Positions 13,101 to 24,250 of a DNA stretch of 64,000 nucleotides are shown here, piece by piece. The DNA comes from Diprion similis (Eukaryota > Arthropoda > Insecta > Hymenoptera > Diprionidae), in contig NC_060111.1 of the NCBI RefSeq assembly GCF_021155765.1, forward strand, positions 3,644,981 to 3,708,980. The letters run 5' to 3'. Position numbers and translations under genes: made by a program. Numbering within the stretch: position 1 is the first letter of the stretch; every line of letters begins with the position of its first letter. The notes below the pieces were generated by a model. It was not told the DNA's origin and ran no database searches. It saw only the letters and a program-made list of their open reading frames with translations.

Positions 13101-13442
13101 GGTAATACTAGTTCAATATATATTCAGAGAGGGATATTACGACTTGCGCAACTGGTCAAAGTTCAAAAATGCGTCATGGATTAAATATAGCTTGTAAGAA
13201 TAGTCTGACGGTAACTGCAACACCTTAAGACGAAAACGTAACAGGCGCAAATCGGACTCATAAATCGCAGAGGCATTAGAAGTAGAATAGAAAAATTAGG
13301 CAGGATCTTGTACCTTGATCTTGTAGTAAACGTTCCCAGCAATGTGTATCCCGCTTTCGACGATCGGTAAGCTCGATATTTTAACGACCGACTCCAACTG
13401 CGATATTTCGGAATGCCGCCTCCTCACGTTTGGCCGGGTCAT
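10156..13442 (-). CDS. Lsd-1: Lipid storage droplet surface-binding protein 1-like (perilipin 1)
   Basis: This is a perilipin 1 homologue, a droplet coat protein that gates hormone-stimulated lipolysis in insect fat body. Coding exons on the minus strand: 13314-13442, 12741-12926, 12024-12482, 11545-11802, 10419-10529 and 10156-10284. All junctions are phase 0, giving 423 aa, close to the roughly 430 aa I recall for fly Lsd-1. Residues 24-43 read SLPIVESGIHIAGNVYYKIK, followed by SNSLVNWSLDTAEQSLAAAT and LLCKGIDIVEQRVPALNLPP. Exon 3 has RAGSVKQM and LDGALTVAEEYVDRYLPADP, typical of Lsd-1. The last two exons give an amphipathic stretch (SAIRASIFRLLEFYG, EQFAAFLAGRP) and a His/Asn-rich tail. 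If the donor at 11544 is not used, exon 4 reads on to a stop at 11527, giving a 349-aa form. The first four exons are secure. Attaching the last two is likely but unproven, since they could form a separate small gene. Confidence 0.82.
10575..10648 (-). promoter_or_regulatory. Possible alternative promoter and first exon for the 3' exons of Lsd-1
   Basis: A minus-strand TATATATA (10641-10648) precedes an ATG at 10607. The frame MSAYLGTIKLL ends at a GTATGT donor (10574) in phase 0, exactly matching the acceptor of the 10419-10529 exon, so a 90-aa three-exon product is possible. The leader would be only about 8 nt, which argues against it. The same box read on the plus strand is TATATATAAG. Confidence 0.22.
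10690..11150. mobile_element. Fold-back (MITE-like) element of about 460 bp
   Basis: Two arms are inverted repeats. The left arm carries GAACGAGATCGCGTTGGCG then TTAATAAATATTCAAG (about 10800-10840); the right arm carries the complement, CTTGAATATTTATTAACGCC then AACGCGATCTCGTTC, at about 10993-11030. Outer homology extends to CCAGGAATTTT-type ends near 10702 and 11134. About 150 bp of spacer separates the arms. It sits in the intron between Lsd-1 exons 4 and 5. Confidence 0.85.
11434..11439 (-). terminator. Candidate poly(A) signal for the short Lsd-1 form
   Basis: AATAAA on the minus strand about 90 nt beyond the read-through stop at 11527. It supports a short 349-aa isoform ending here. 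Confidence 0.35.
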
Positions 13443-13860
13443 CCTGCAACATGATCGAAAATTTGTTTCCACAGTGATCGGTAGGTGAAAAATGAAGGAT
13501 CCTTACCTGCAGATCAGAATGCAACTTTGGAATCCAGAAGAAACTACCGAAGCTTCTCGAGGGGTTGATCGTGTTGCACGGACGAGATACTTGCGAGCAA
13601 CTGCAGACCGAGGCGACGTCGAGCACCAGATATCTCTTTGGTCTGACCTGTGACCGTTGCCGATTAAATGGTCCAGCGCGCTGGATGTACGCGTGACGAT
13701 GACGGCCGAACGGTGAACTTGGGAAGGCAACGTCTCCTCTTTGTTTCGATAACTCGTTCGTCGATTATGACCAGCAATCGACGAGGGGTTAAAAAATCTT
13801 GAAAATTGTTTTACTCTGCTATCTATTCTCTGACGAGCGCACACTGTGCGTATTACATCT
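13443..13860 (-). other. Putative 5' untranslated exon region of Lsd-1
   Basis: A CAG|GTAAGG donor at 13507/13506 on the minus strand and a TTGCAG acceptor ending at 13444, one base before the ATG at 13442, define a short intron. The upstream exon (about 13507 to perhaps 13860) would be non-coding. Open frames across it do not continue into the PAT frame. The transcription start is not resolved. Confidence 0.45.
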
Positions 13861-15431
13861 GCACGTCCGTTTGCGGTTCGTTTATCATCTCTGGCGATTG
13901 GGCTCTAGGTGGTTTTGTTAATCGGCTAAAGCGAGCGAGTAGATCATTTGACTGATGGAAAAAATAACGTATCTAGACTTGAAACACTCCGTCATTGTCG
14001 TTTATGGACTGGGCTGTTAAAATTATTTGTAAACATGGTCGTTAGGATGGTAATTCCGAACTGATTAACTGATAGCACCGTTTGTTTTGGGTTTTGTTGT
14101 CTAATTGCCGACTCTTGGAGTCATTCGGTGAATCGAAGAAGAATCACGAGCATGATCAATCCCGTTACAAGTGGATGGAAAAATGGATGCCCCATGACAG
14201 ACAGACTAACTGATCCGTTTGAAAAAAACGCGAAAGACGGAAGTTATCACTTCCAGACGTTTTAATGACAATTCAAAGTCCAGGAGGACGTATTTCTGTG
14301 AAGAATATTCTTCACGCACGAGCTTATAGATACGTTAATTAATATACTGTATAATATCATTACTATCATTGGTGAATAATATATACGCATAATATACGTA
14401 ATCGTACTAATTGGCTCGGAAGATTTTCCTCTAATGATCCACTTAATTTTTCCATTTCTTACCATATCAGAGATCACAGTTCATTCAGGGACTTCGTGTT
14501 GTTTCCGAGAATCTGGAAATACATCCTACCAATATAGCCGCCTCATGATTTCATGCATTTCTGAGACTAGTCGAATTTTTCGACACGGTCACTGAATCTG
14601 TAATTTTCTCTCGACGGAAATAAGATGTCCAAAATTTCTTACAGTTTGTTCTTCACGATATTCTCAAGACAATACGCGATAATCTCGCGAACCGCGACCG
14701 GAACCGCAAGATATTAGCGGCATTCCGACTTTGCGCGGTGCTATTCAGATACTATAGATAACGCCCGAAATGATATTCTCCCTCGCCTTGGGATGATATC
14801 ATCCACATCAATAATCAGTGAACCCATTATCGCTGCTTTGTTAAACGTATACGTTATCGTTGATCCCTGGTGAACATGAGCGATAATATTGCTAGTCATA
14901 TTTAAACTGCCAAAGTATTTGGTGTACGGGCTATTTCCTCTGCAAAATTTGGATACGTTGATCGAAGGTGAGGAGTTTCTAAGTGCATTTTACAAGTGCA
15001 CAGATAATGATCAACAGTGCTGTTTTAATAGAGTAAATAATAAAATATTACAACAAAACGGTGGCTTATGACGGAGGAAATATGCAATCAGTTAACCTAT
15101 TGTAACATGTTGTCAAATGCATAAAGCAGAATTGGATTTAGAGTTTCTTTTTCCCCTTGTTTCTCGTCGTATTCTCTGTTGTGTTTTTTCTTTTTTTCCA
15201 TAAATCATATAAGGAGATAAGGAATTATTAACAGATTACACCGCGAATGGGAGTGCACAGCGTGTACAGATAATATTTTGATAAGAAACTGAACTGTTCT
15301 CTAAACTTATAGGTATACGTAAAACTCGGTCAAAACTGAGTTTGCGAACTTCTATCACTTGGTTTTTTTCCAAGTGAGGTGACGACATATGCGCGATACA
15401 AGGTTCTTCAAAAGATCGGTACCAAAACACC
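13861..15431. other. Intergenic region between divergent Lsd-1 and cadherin genes
   Basis: The two genes are head to head, so this 1.6 kb should hold both promoters. I see no clear TATA box in a useful position. The sequence just before 15432 (AAAACACCATGG) is a good initiation context for the cadherin. Confidence 0.45.
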
Positions 15432-18400
15432 ATGGCGGCCGAAGTGTGTCTCGGTCTGTTCATAAGCCTTGTATTCTGCATCGGAAGAGCAGGTGAGTCT
15501 TCTTTCTCAATTGATTACAACGTCACGTTGAGTGATACAAAATTCGAAACCTGATCGGCGATCTTCACAATCTTCTTCTAGCCACATCTGACTGGAGCAT
15601 TCCACCTTTCGTAACTCCAGACCCCATCGACGATGCGGTTACCTTCTCAGGTTACAGTTCGACTCAGTCACAGACGAACATTCTGCTGGACGAAGAAGTC
15701 AGCTACAATGTAACCATCGCACAGCTCGCTTATACAGGTGATGACTGTTCTCTCAAGGATTCCAAACCTGTTTTGGCGATGTTACCGAGTCACGTGTTTG
15801 ACTTGACTTTGATGCTGTTTCACAGGAACGGACACACCGACTTTGGGAAGGTTCGAGAACAGCAAGAGTAACCTGCTCCTCGGAGCCGTCTTCGAACAGG
15901 ACTCCGAGGACGTTTGGCAGCTGGTAATCACCGAGGCCCAGGACTACGAAACAGAGGCGATGCAGAACTACAGGTTCTACGTTGTAGCTGGTGACGAAAG
16001 CTACAAAATCGCTCTCAACATTCAGAACATCGATGATAACGCTCCGGTTATACAAGCCGACGGCACGAGCTGCTCCGTCGAGGTACCGTCTCAGAATACA
16101 AACACTTGATGATGAGGTGATCGCCGATACAGATGCGTCGATATCACGGACGTCATTTACTGCCTAACACGTGATTCGAAATCATTTTCAACCGGTATTT
16201 TACAGGAGAACTGGAGCGGTACAACAAACTGCTCGTTTCTGGTAACGGATGCCGATGGGTGGATAGACGAGGTCACCTTTGCTGTAACCGCGACTGTGAG
16301 TTTTTATTCTTAATTTAGTCGCTCGGTTTCAAATCTCCATTGCAATCCTCGGTATTCATGTCTGTTCCAGCCAACGAGTGGTACCGGTATGTTCAGTATG
16401 GTAACCGAAGCAATCGCATCGACAACCATGCAGATAAATGCTTACTTGCAAGTTGACCAAGAACTTGACTACGAAACCATCACCATGTACTTGCTGGTCA
16501 TCGTGGCAGAGGTGACTATCCGTAATTCCTATTTTCATTAAATTAAATTTTCTTTCTGTAATTCTTTTCTTAGTTTATTCGCGTGTTTTTAGTTATCTAA
16601 AACTTGATCAGCTCTTATCAGTTACACTGATGAATCACGCTACGTTCTGTTATTGCTATTGATTTACTGATGCATCTAACAATGGACGTATGTTTGAAAC
16701 ATGAGCTCTAATTTTAATCGATGAATTGATCATAGTCTATTTTTACTTTTACACTTCGTTGCAGCAGTGTTATTTATTCACGTTTCAATTTTACTTCACT
16801 ATCATTATCGGCTGCGATCAATGATCGATGTGTTTAACAGGATGGGGCAGGAAACCAGGGCAGTGCTTCTTACATCGTACAAGTTATCGATATGCCGGAT
16901 GAAGTACCAACATGGACAAACATATTCTCTGCAGCAAATATTTATGAGAAATCTACGAATGTGAGTAAAACAGCGATGTCTGGATTATAATCAAACTCGC
17001 GGTATTTTAATAAGAACATCACTTTCCATAGTATTTTGAAGTGTCAGCCATCGACGGTGACATCGGAATCAATGCGGATATTAGCTACTCGATAACCACA
17101 GCCGACGGTAAGTTTGTTCCATAAAATTCCATGTTGTGAAATTATTTACCAGGTGGACGAAACGTTAGACACTCTTTATCTCAGGCCAAGAAGAGTACTT
17201 TGTGGTGAATTCGACGAGTGGAGAAATCACGATAAATCCAATTGACCGGGATGCCTTGGCGACTGAAGTATTCAGGTTCACCATAGTGGCCTACGAAACT
17301 CTGGACGAGTCCTCGTCAGTCAACTCCACGGTCATCATCATCGTCGAGGATATAAACGATCATACGCCTGAAATCGCACCCGACGAACTATCCATATCAA
17401 TACTAGAGGAAACTTATATGACCCTTTCATTCAACGAGTCCATCACAATTACAGACCCTGATCTCGTAAGTTTTGTTTCAAATAAACAGTTTCAATTCCA
17501 AATTCAATATGTCATTCCGTAATTTCAGACGACAGTCCTCGCAACCATCATATTATTATTAATAATTACTTTGTTCCTCACGAATTCCTTTTCTGCGACG
17601 CTTTTATTTACTATTGAGTGTTTGTACAGGCTGAAAACGCTCAGTTCACTGTAGCGCTAACAGATGAGTCAGAGGTTGGATGGAGTTCAGCATTCTTGAT
17701 CATACCAACGAGTGGGTACCAATCCGGTGTCTTCACCATATCCGTGTCGAATTCGTCCGCTTTAGATTACGAGGATGAAGACTGGAGGAGCATGACTCTT
17801 CAGGTAGGACGCAGCTGATTGTAGCCCGTTACCTGTTAACAAAGAAAATAGCCTAGAAAACGATAAATTTTAACAGATCGTCGCTACGGAAGTGGCAAAC
17901 ACCTCTCACATTGGTGTAAGAAACGTGACTATCGAGCTGATAAATTGGAACGACGAATCCCCGATATTTGAAGATTCCGAAATGTCTGTAGAAGTTGCCG
18001 AAGACGTCGAAATGGGTTACTACTTAGCCAGTATGCTCGCGACCGATCGCGATGTCGACGATAACGTTACGTTAGTATCCGAATGATGATGTGTTAACAA
18101 TTTTATTCGCCAAGTGGTTAAGCTTAGACTAATCTCTAACAAAATTTTGTAAACTCCACTATGAAACAGACATGCGATTGTATCCCAGCGGACTTTGTCC
18201 ATCGACGCGGTAACCGGCAACATCACAACAGCCCAGGACGCAGCTTTGGATTACGAAACTATCCCCGTCGTTATTGTCCAAGTCACAGCGACTGATCTGG
18301 GCAGTCACGTTGCTTATGCTACACTTACGATAAACGTAATTGACGTGAACGACGTTCCGCCAACGCTGACCATGGTACGTGGTCTGTGACGTTTGTCAGC

Positions 18401-21400
18401 AATGTCGAACCACCAATTTCGTAATAATTAATTCTTTCCACAATCAGCCAAGGACCAACCCGACAATATACGAGGAAGGGGAAACCGGGGAAGAGGTGAA
18501 CACAACGATCACCGCGACGGATGTCGACACCGACGCCTTTCTCGTCTTCAGTATTGACTGGGACAGCTCATACGCCTATAAGAGTGGCGTTATCGTCGAC
18601 GAAGACGTGTACACGGGGTGCGTTTTTAGTTCATTGCAAATAATAAAGTGATCATAGGGGAAAATTTTTACGGCATAAAATTGGCAGGACCTTGGAAATT
18701 GAGACTTCGTATCCAGAAAACAACACTCTGTATGCTGAGGCGACGTTGGTAGTGGCCGGGAGACTAGACTACGAACAGTTCGACGTCATGTACCTCACGA
18801 TTATCGTCACTGACGAGACGACGGTCCATAACGATAATTACACCACTGGTAAGCCAATCGTCTAGGAGTGTTGTTCCCACTCCTTGTAGTCGAATTCCTG
18901 ACTAACAAGATTGTAACCCTTGTAGCGTTGCTAACCCTGCGCATCCTCGATATAAACGATAACGCTCCGATATTTGACGATTATACCGCGATGAGTGTTA
19001 CTGAAAATCAGGTTGCTGACACGCTGATTGGTAACGTTTATGCAACGGATGCTGATGGCTCTGGATACAACACTGTTACATATTATATCGTGTAAGTCTT
19101 AACAATCCAATGAGCGGAGTCTTGAACAAAAGCTCTGAGTGTCTCGATGACGTTTCAATGTTTACGCGAATGTCGGAAGGAAATCGATTAACTGATTTCT
19201 TAACGTATCACAGGCCGGCAAACGATACTGCTGAAGATCTTGTCTGGATAAATTCCACTACTGGAGTGATAAGGGTAGATACCGATGGTGCCATTGATGC
19301 TGAGACCTACGAATATTTGTATTTCACTGTTTACGCCTCGGATAGCCTTTATAATACTTCTCTGGATGTGAGTTGGTGATGATTTCATCATTATGTACTC
19401 GACTATCGCGGTATTTAATTTCTCTAATGCTTTTGTAATATGGTTTCAGATCGAAATATATGTGACAGATTTGAACGATGAAACACCTTATTTGAACACT
19501 GAAGAGTACAATAGCACAGTATATTTGAGGGAAAAATCAGAGAGTGAAACTGAGATAATGACTGTTTTTGCCGGAGACGACGACAGAACATGTGAGTTTA
19601 AAATTCCCGTGCATTAAATGTCGAACGTTTCGAGCATGGACAATTGATAATCATTCTTCGTTCGGGAATTATTACAGCTCCATACAACAATGTGTCCTAC
19701 CTGATCAACAGTGATTACAGCTCCTTATTGCAGTACTTTAGTATGGGAAAATACACTGGTCTCCTAGAGGTGTCATTGTCTGATGGATATGAACTTGATC
19801 GTGACTTTGGAACATCGAATTTTACGGTCTATTTGATTCTCAGAGACAACTACTTGGACGAGGATGTAACATGTGCGTACAGAACAGCCATACGTGACTC
19901 CTAGTTGCCGGTTAATTGGTTATACTTTTTTAAAGTTTAATTAACTTTAATTTAGGGAATTCTAACTCAATAACGACGAGCGTCAACGTTATCCTTACGG
20001 ATATCAATGATCAAATCCCGGAACTTCCTGACTTATCTGATCCCGCGGCAACCGTTTCAGAAAGTACCGAGGCTGTGAGTTTATTTTTCATGTCATGATG
20101 TACCATAAAGTTCCGATTACCTCCACATAATTATGCTTTGACGCAGTATTATCAACACTTTTAGGGCACTCTCGTTCTGACCGTAGTAGCCGAGGATTAC
20201 GACGAACCAAACACGGATAACACGAGAGTATTTTATGAGATACTCAGTGTCACACCTGAAGATAATTCTACAACATTGGACGATGATTGCGCCGTACCGT
20301 TCATAGTTGAGACTCAGAATCAGACAACCGCATTGATATATGCAAACTGCAGTTTGAAAGGCTACTATGGTACCTGGGCTGTTGAATTATACGTAGGTTG
20401 AAATACGTTTTAATTTGAAAGATCGCTCGCAGTCAACAATAACTCGCTAAAATACGAATTGTCGATTACAGGCTGAGGATCTAGGAACTGATCCTTCCTC
20501 TCAAAACGATACCAGAACGTACAACATTTACGTCGAGGACTATAACTACAACGACCCAGTCATAACTTACCCGACTGCCAACAAAAGCATTCGACTAAGT
20601 CGGGTACGGATTCGACTGCTGTTGAAGCACTGCAGTTTCCTTTATCTCGATCGACAAATAAGTAACAACCTTTCCTTTTTACGTTTGCAGACTCAAACGG
20701 CGAATTCACAACTGTATTCATACGACCTCAGTTATCTGAGTGACTTCACGGCCACTGATGAAGATAGTGGTCTCAGTGGTACCGTCACCTTTGCTCTCAC
20801 CGGCTCGGGTAACGATTATTTTTTTCAATTATTATTGCGCTGTCGATAAACGTAGTATCACATGTATAAATTTTAAATCATGTTACAGACACTGCCATTG
20901 AATACTTCACTCTTGTATCAACTGGCACTTATACCGCTCAGCTTCAGCTTTTAACGGTTCCAACCGATCTGGAAGATAATTACACTTACGAGGTATGCCA
21001 AGATAAAATCATGCCTGCACCATCAAGATATGATGAGAAATTTTGTACATCGCGTCTTAACGATTTATAGATCGAGATTTCTGTCACGGATGGTGGAACT
21101 CCGAATCGCACAACGACGCAAACCAACACGGTAATCTTCATTTCAACCGAAGGCCCCGAGTTTACTGAAAACGATTGGACTGTTTGGTTCAAAGAGAATA
21201 CTACCGGGGTGGGAACTTCGGTAACTATACCGGAAGCCACCGATATGGTCAACATCGACGCTGACGAGGAAGACTTGGTCACCATCTACTACTACTTCAC
21301 TAGCCAAGGTGACGATTCATTGTCAATGCCGAAATGGGCCCGTAAATTTCATTCCAATTTACGACAATATTTCATTCCAATTTACAGACGGTGACATGTC

Positions 21401-23332
21401 GTACTTCAACTTGGATTCGGAAACAAGGAACATGACCTTAACTACAGCGTTGGATAGGGAAGAACAGGAAACTCTTTCACTGTTTGTCGTCGCTACAACA
21501 AGCAGCGAAGGAGTTCCCGAAAGTCCCAGGGATGCTGCCACGTTAAACATCACCGTGATAGTGAGTCTTTTCACAACTCCGAATTTTGAATTCATCCACG
21601 AAAATGTAATCCAATTTGTCTTTTCGGTTTTTTTTTTTTTTTTTTTTTGTTACTCCCTAGGTGCTCGATGTGAACGATAATCCTCCCACTTTTGAAAGCA
21701 GCGCGTATTACGGTGGTGTTTCACCTGAAGACGAGGTCGCCAAAGTGATTCTTACCGTCGTGGTAGGTAACGAGAAATTGCTTTTTACATTTGTCAGGAT
21801 TGATTCTCACCTCGCTTCTTCTTTCAGGCCACAGATCCCGATCTGAACGAAACGCTGACTTACTACATGGACGATGATTCAATGAGCTATTCAGATGACT
21901 CGATTTCCTCCATCACCGATCCCTTCATTCTAGACAGTGAAACCGGAGAACTGACGCTCCAGTTTGTCCCGTTGTCCACCATGGCTGGGTACTTCGACTT
22001 TACTGTCACTGTTTACGACGCAGGTATTCGACTTTCGTTGAACAAACATGGTACTGAAATGCGTCTTCCATCCCTGATCGATATTGTTATTGTTTTTCCA
22101 GTCAATAATACCGATACCGCAAATATAAAGGTCTACGTGATCGCGGAGAGCAACCGAGTCGAATTCACATTCCAAAACACGGTTACCGAATTGACCGACG
22201 AAACGGCCTTCGTAAGTTTCATCCCCATGCGTCTAGTTGGCAGTATTATTGTGATTCGTTGAAACGCCTCGTTTCAGGTGATATCATCGTTCACCAACGC
22301 GTTTGGGTACATCTGCAACATCGACTACGTGACGAAGGCTCTTGACGACGACGAGATCACTAGTCTGGACAACGAAACAGTTGTCACTACCCACTTCATA
22401 AACGAGGACACCAATCTACCAGTCACGACCGACGTTATCGTCCTGTGAGTATCCATGATCGATATATTATGCATACCGGAGTGAATAATTTCACAAATCC
22501 ATGATTCTTGCATTTTCAGAGCGTCGAATGACCTCCAGACCATCACCGACCTAAAAGTCACCCTGCTGACCAGATCGTTGATCCTGATCGACGTGCCTTC
22601 CAGTAGCTCCACCACCACTGACAGCGTCGAGTACATCATTCAATCTGTCCTCATAGTCCTCTGCGTTATTTTATTCGTATGCTGCATAGCTCTTCTCACA
22701 GCCTACATCATCAAGACGAAACAGTTAGTAGATTGACACCGAATAAGTGATAAGTAATTCCTCTATACGATGTCACAAATTTATTCCGATTACAGGCTGA
22801 CCGAACGGCTCGACAAACTGGCTGTTACTAACTTCGGCTCGCAGAGTTCGGGATTGAACAAGATCGGAGCTGTTCCGATGACGAATAAGTTCGCTTTAGA
22901 AGGTTCGAATCCCATGTGGAATACTCAGGAAAAAATGCCCGAGGACAGGATCAGGTGAGAGAAAATATTACCGGAATAATTTAGCGAACTAAAAACCGAG
23001 CGTGAAAATAATTTGTCATTCATTTTCTCATCACAGTCAGTACAGTAACGATTCGGACCTGATCGGAATTGAGAATCATCCGAACTTCTCCTACTCCAAC
23101 AACGGATTTTCAGGGGAAAATTTCTGGTCCGAGGGGCCTCGGGTAATTAGTAAATTAGTTCAGAGAACTTGGCGTGATGTTCGATGTATGTCTGACTTTA
23201 AAAATTTTCCGTCATTCTTCATTCCAGGAAAGTGTGAACCCGGTTATGTCGAATCAATTTGACGGGAGGTCGGATAATCGGATGCCGATGTTTCTGCAGC
23301 AGAACAAAAACGTCCCTACGACGGAGCTGTGA
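15432..23332 (+). CDS. Cadherin, cadherin-23/BtR-type midgut cadherin-like, 1667 aa
   Basis: A single-pass calcium-dependent adhesion protein. Exons: 15432-15492, 15582-15737, 15826-16082, 16206-16295, 16371-16511, 16841-16960, 17032-17107, 17185-17465, 17630-17803, 17877-18070, 18170-18374, 18448-18617, 18688-18848, 18926-19091, 19214-19367, 19450-19591, 19678-19872, 19956-20074, 20165-20392, 20472-20603, 20691-20808, 20889-20992, 21071-21308, 21388-21560, 21661-21762, 21828-22023, 22102-22211, 22278-22444, 22520-22723, 22796-22954, 23037-23142, 23228-23332. Phases agree throughout: 5004 nt, 1667 aa. Residues 1-20 form a signal peptide (MAAEVCLGLFISLVFCIGRA). About 11-12 cadherin repeats follow, with linkers NIDDNAP, VEDINDHTP, NWNDESP, VIDVNDVPP, ILDINDNAP, VTDLNDETP, LTDINDQIP and VLDVNDNPP. 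The membrane span is about 1515-1541. The roughly 125-residue tail has FALEGSNPMW, a motif shared with cadherin-23-like tails. Length and layout match insect midgut (Bt-receptor type) cadherins; the exact orthologue is not certain. Confidence 0.93.
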
Positions 23333-23338
23333 TAGTAT

Positions 23339-23468
23339 AAATAAAATCTGATGTACATACAATGAATTGATATAAACAATAACGTACATCTAAGAGGGGA
23401 AAGATTAAGGGATAATGATAATTTTACCTACGGACCTAATAATAGACCTTTATCATCCTGGTAATAAA
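23339..23468 (+). terminator. Candidate poly(A) signals of the cadherin gene
   Basis: AATAAA occurs at 23339-23344, only 7 nt past the stop, and at 23463-23468, about 130 nt past it. The second is the more plausible. Confidence 0.4.
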
Positions 23469-23469
23469 T

Positions 23470-24217
23470 TATAATTGGAACATTTGGATGAAGTATAATA
23501 CTCGCCGTAGCAGTTCAGTATTTACCCCCATAAAAGCCAAAACAACTCTTTTTGCAATCATCGTAATCGTATAGCAGTATGAAGTTGGTGAGCACTGGAT
23601 ATTCGTAAAGTGATATATGTGTGTGTATATATATATATATATAGTTACTTATAATACAAAGTAAAAGTAAACTCTTAAGTCATAATTTGTAAATATTGTT
23701 AATTTTGAAGCGATGTAAATATTATACACAATATTATTACTATATAACTGTTTTTTTTTCTTGAAAAAAAAATTATACATGTACATACATAGAATTAATT
23801 AGCGGTGGAAAGAAAAACTGATTGTTATGTAATTGAGGCGGGTTGAAAATAAGCAGGAACGCGTATTTTTTTTTCTTTTTCTTTAATTTTTTTTTTTTTT
23901 TTTTCGTTTTATGTATATAATTATTTATATCATCAATTATAATGAATATATAGTTATGTACAATATTGAATCTCATTCTTTAACAATAACATCAACAACA
24001 TGATTAAACAACGTTCCTCATTGGTACACAAATTGTAAATGTACAGATAAAAAAGCATTAGATGAGGTCAATGAGGCATTGAAGGTGGCAAGCGCGCCGC
24101 GTGCCTTTAATTATAATTCTTTTTTTTCGCATATTTTTTTTTTCTTCTTCGGTTTTTCTTTTTTTTCTTTTTTATACATTATTTAATACAGTGACCATAA
24201 TTATTTCTATCCAAATC

Positions 24218-24250
<33 letters not shown>

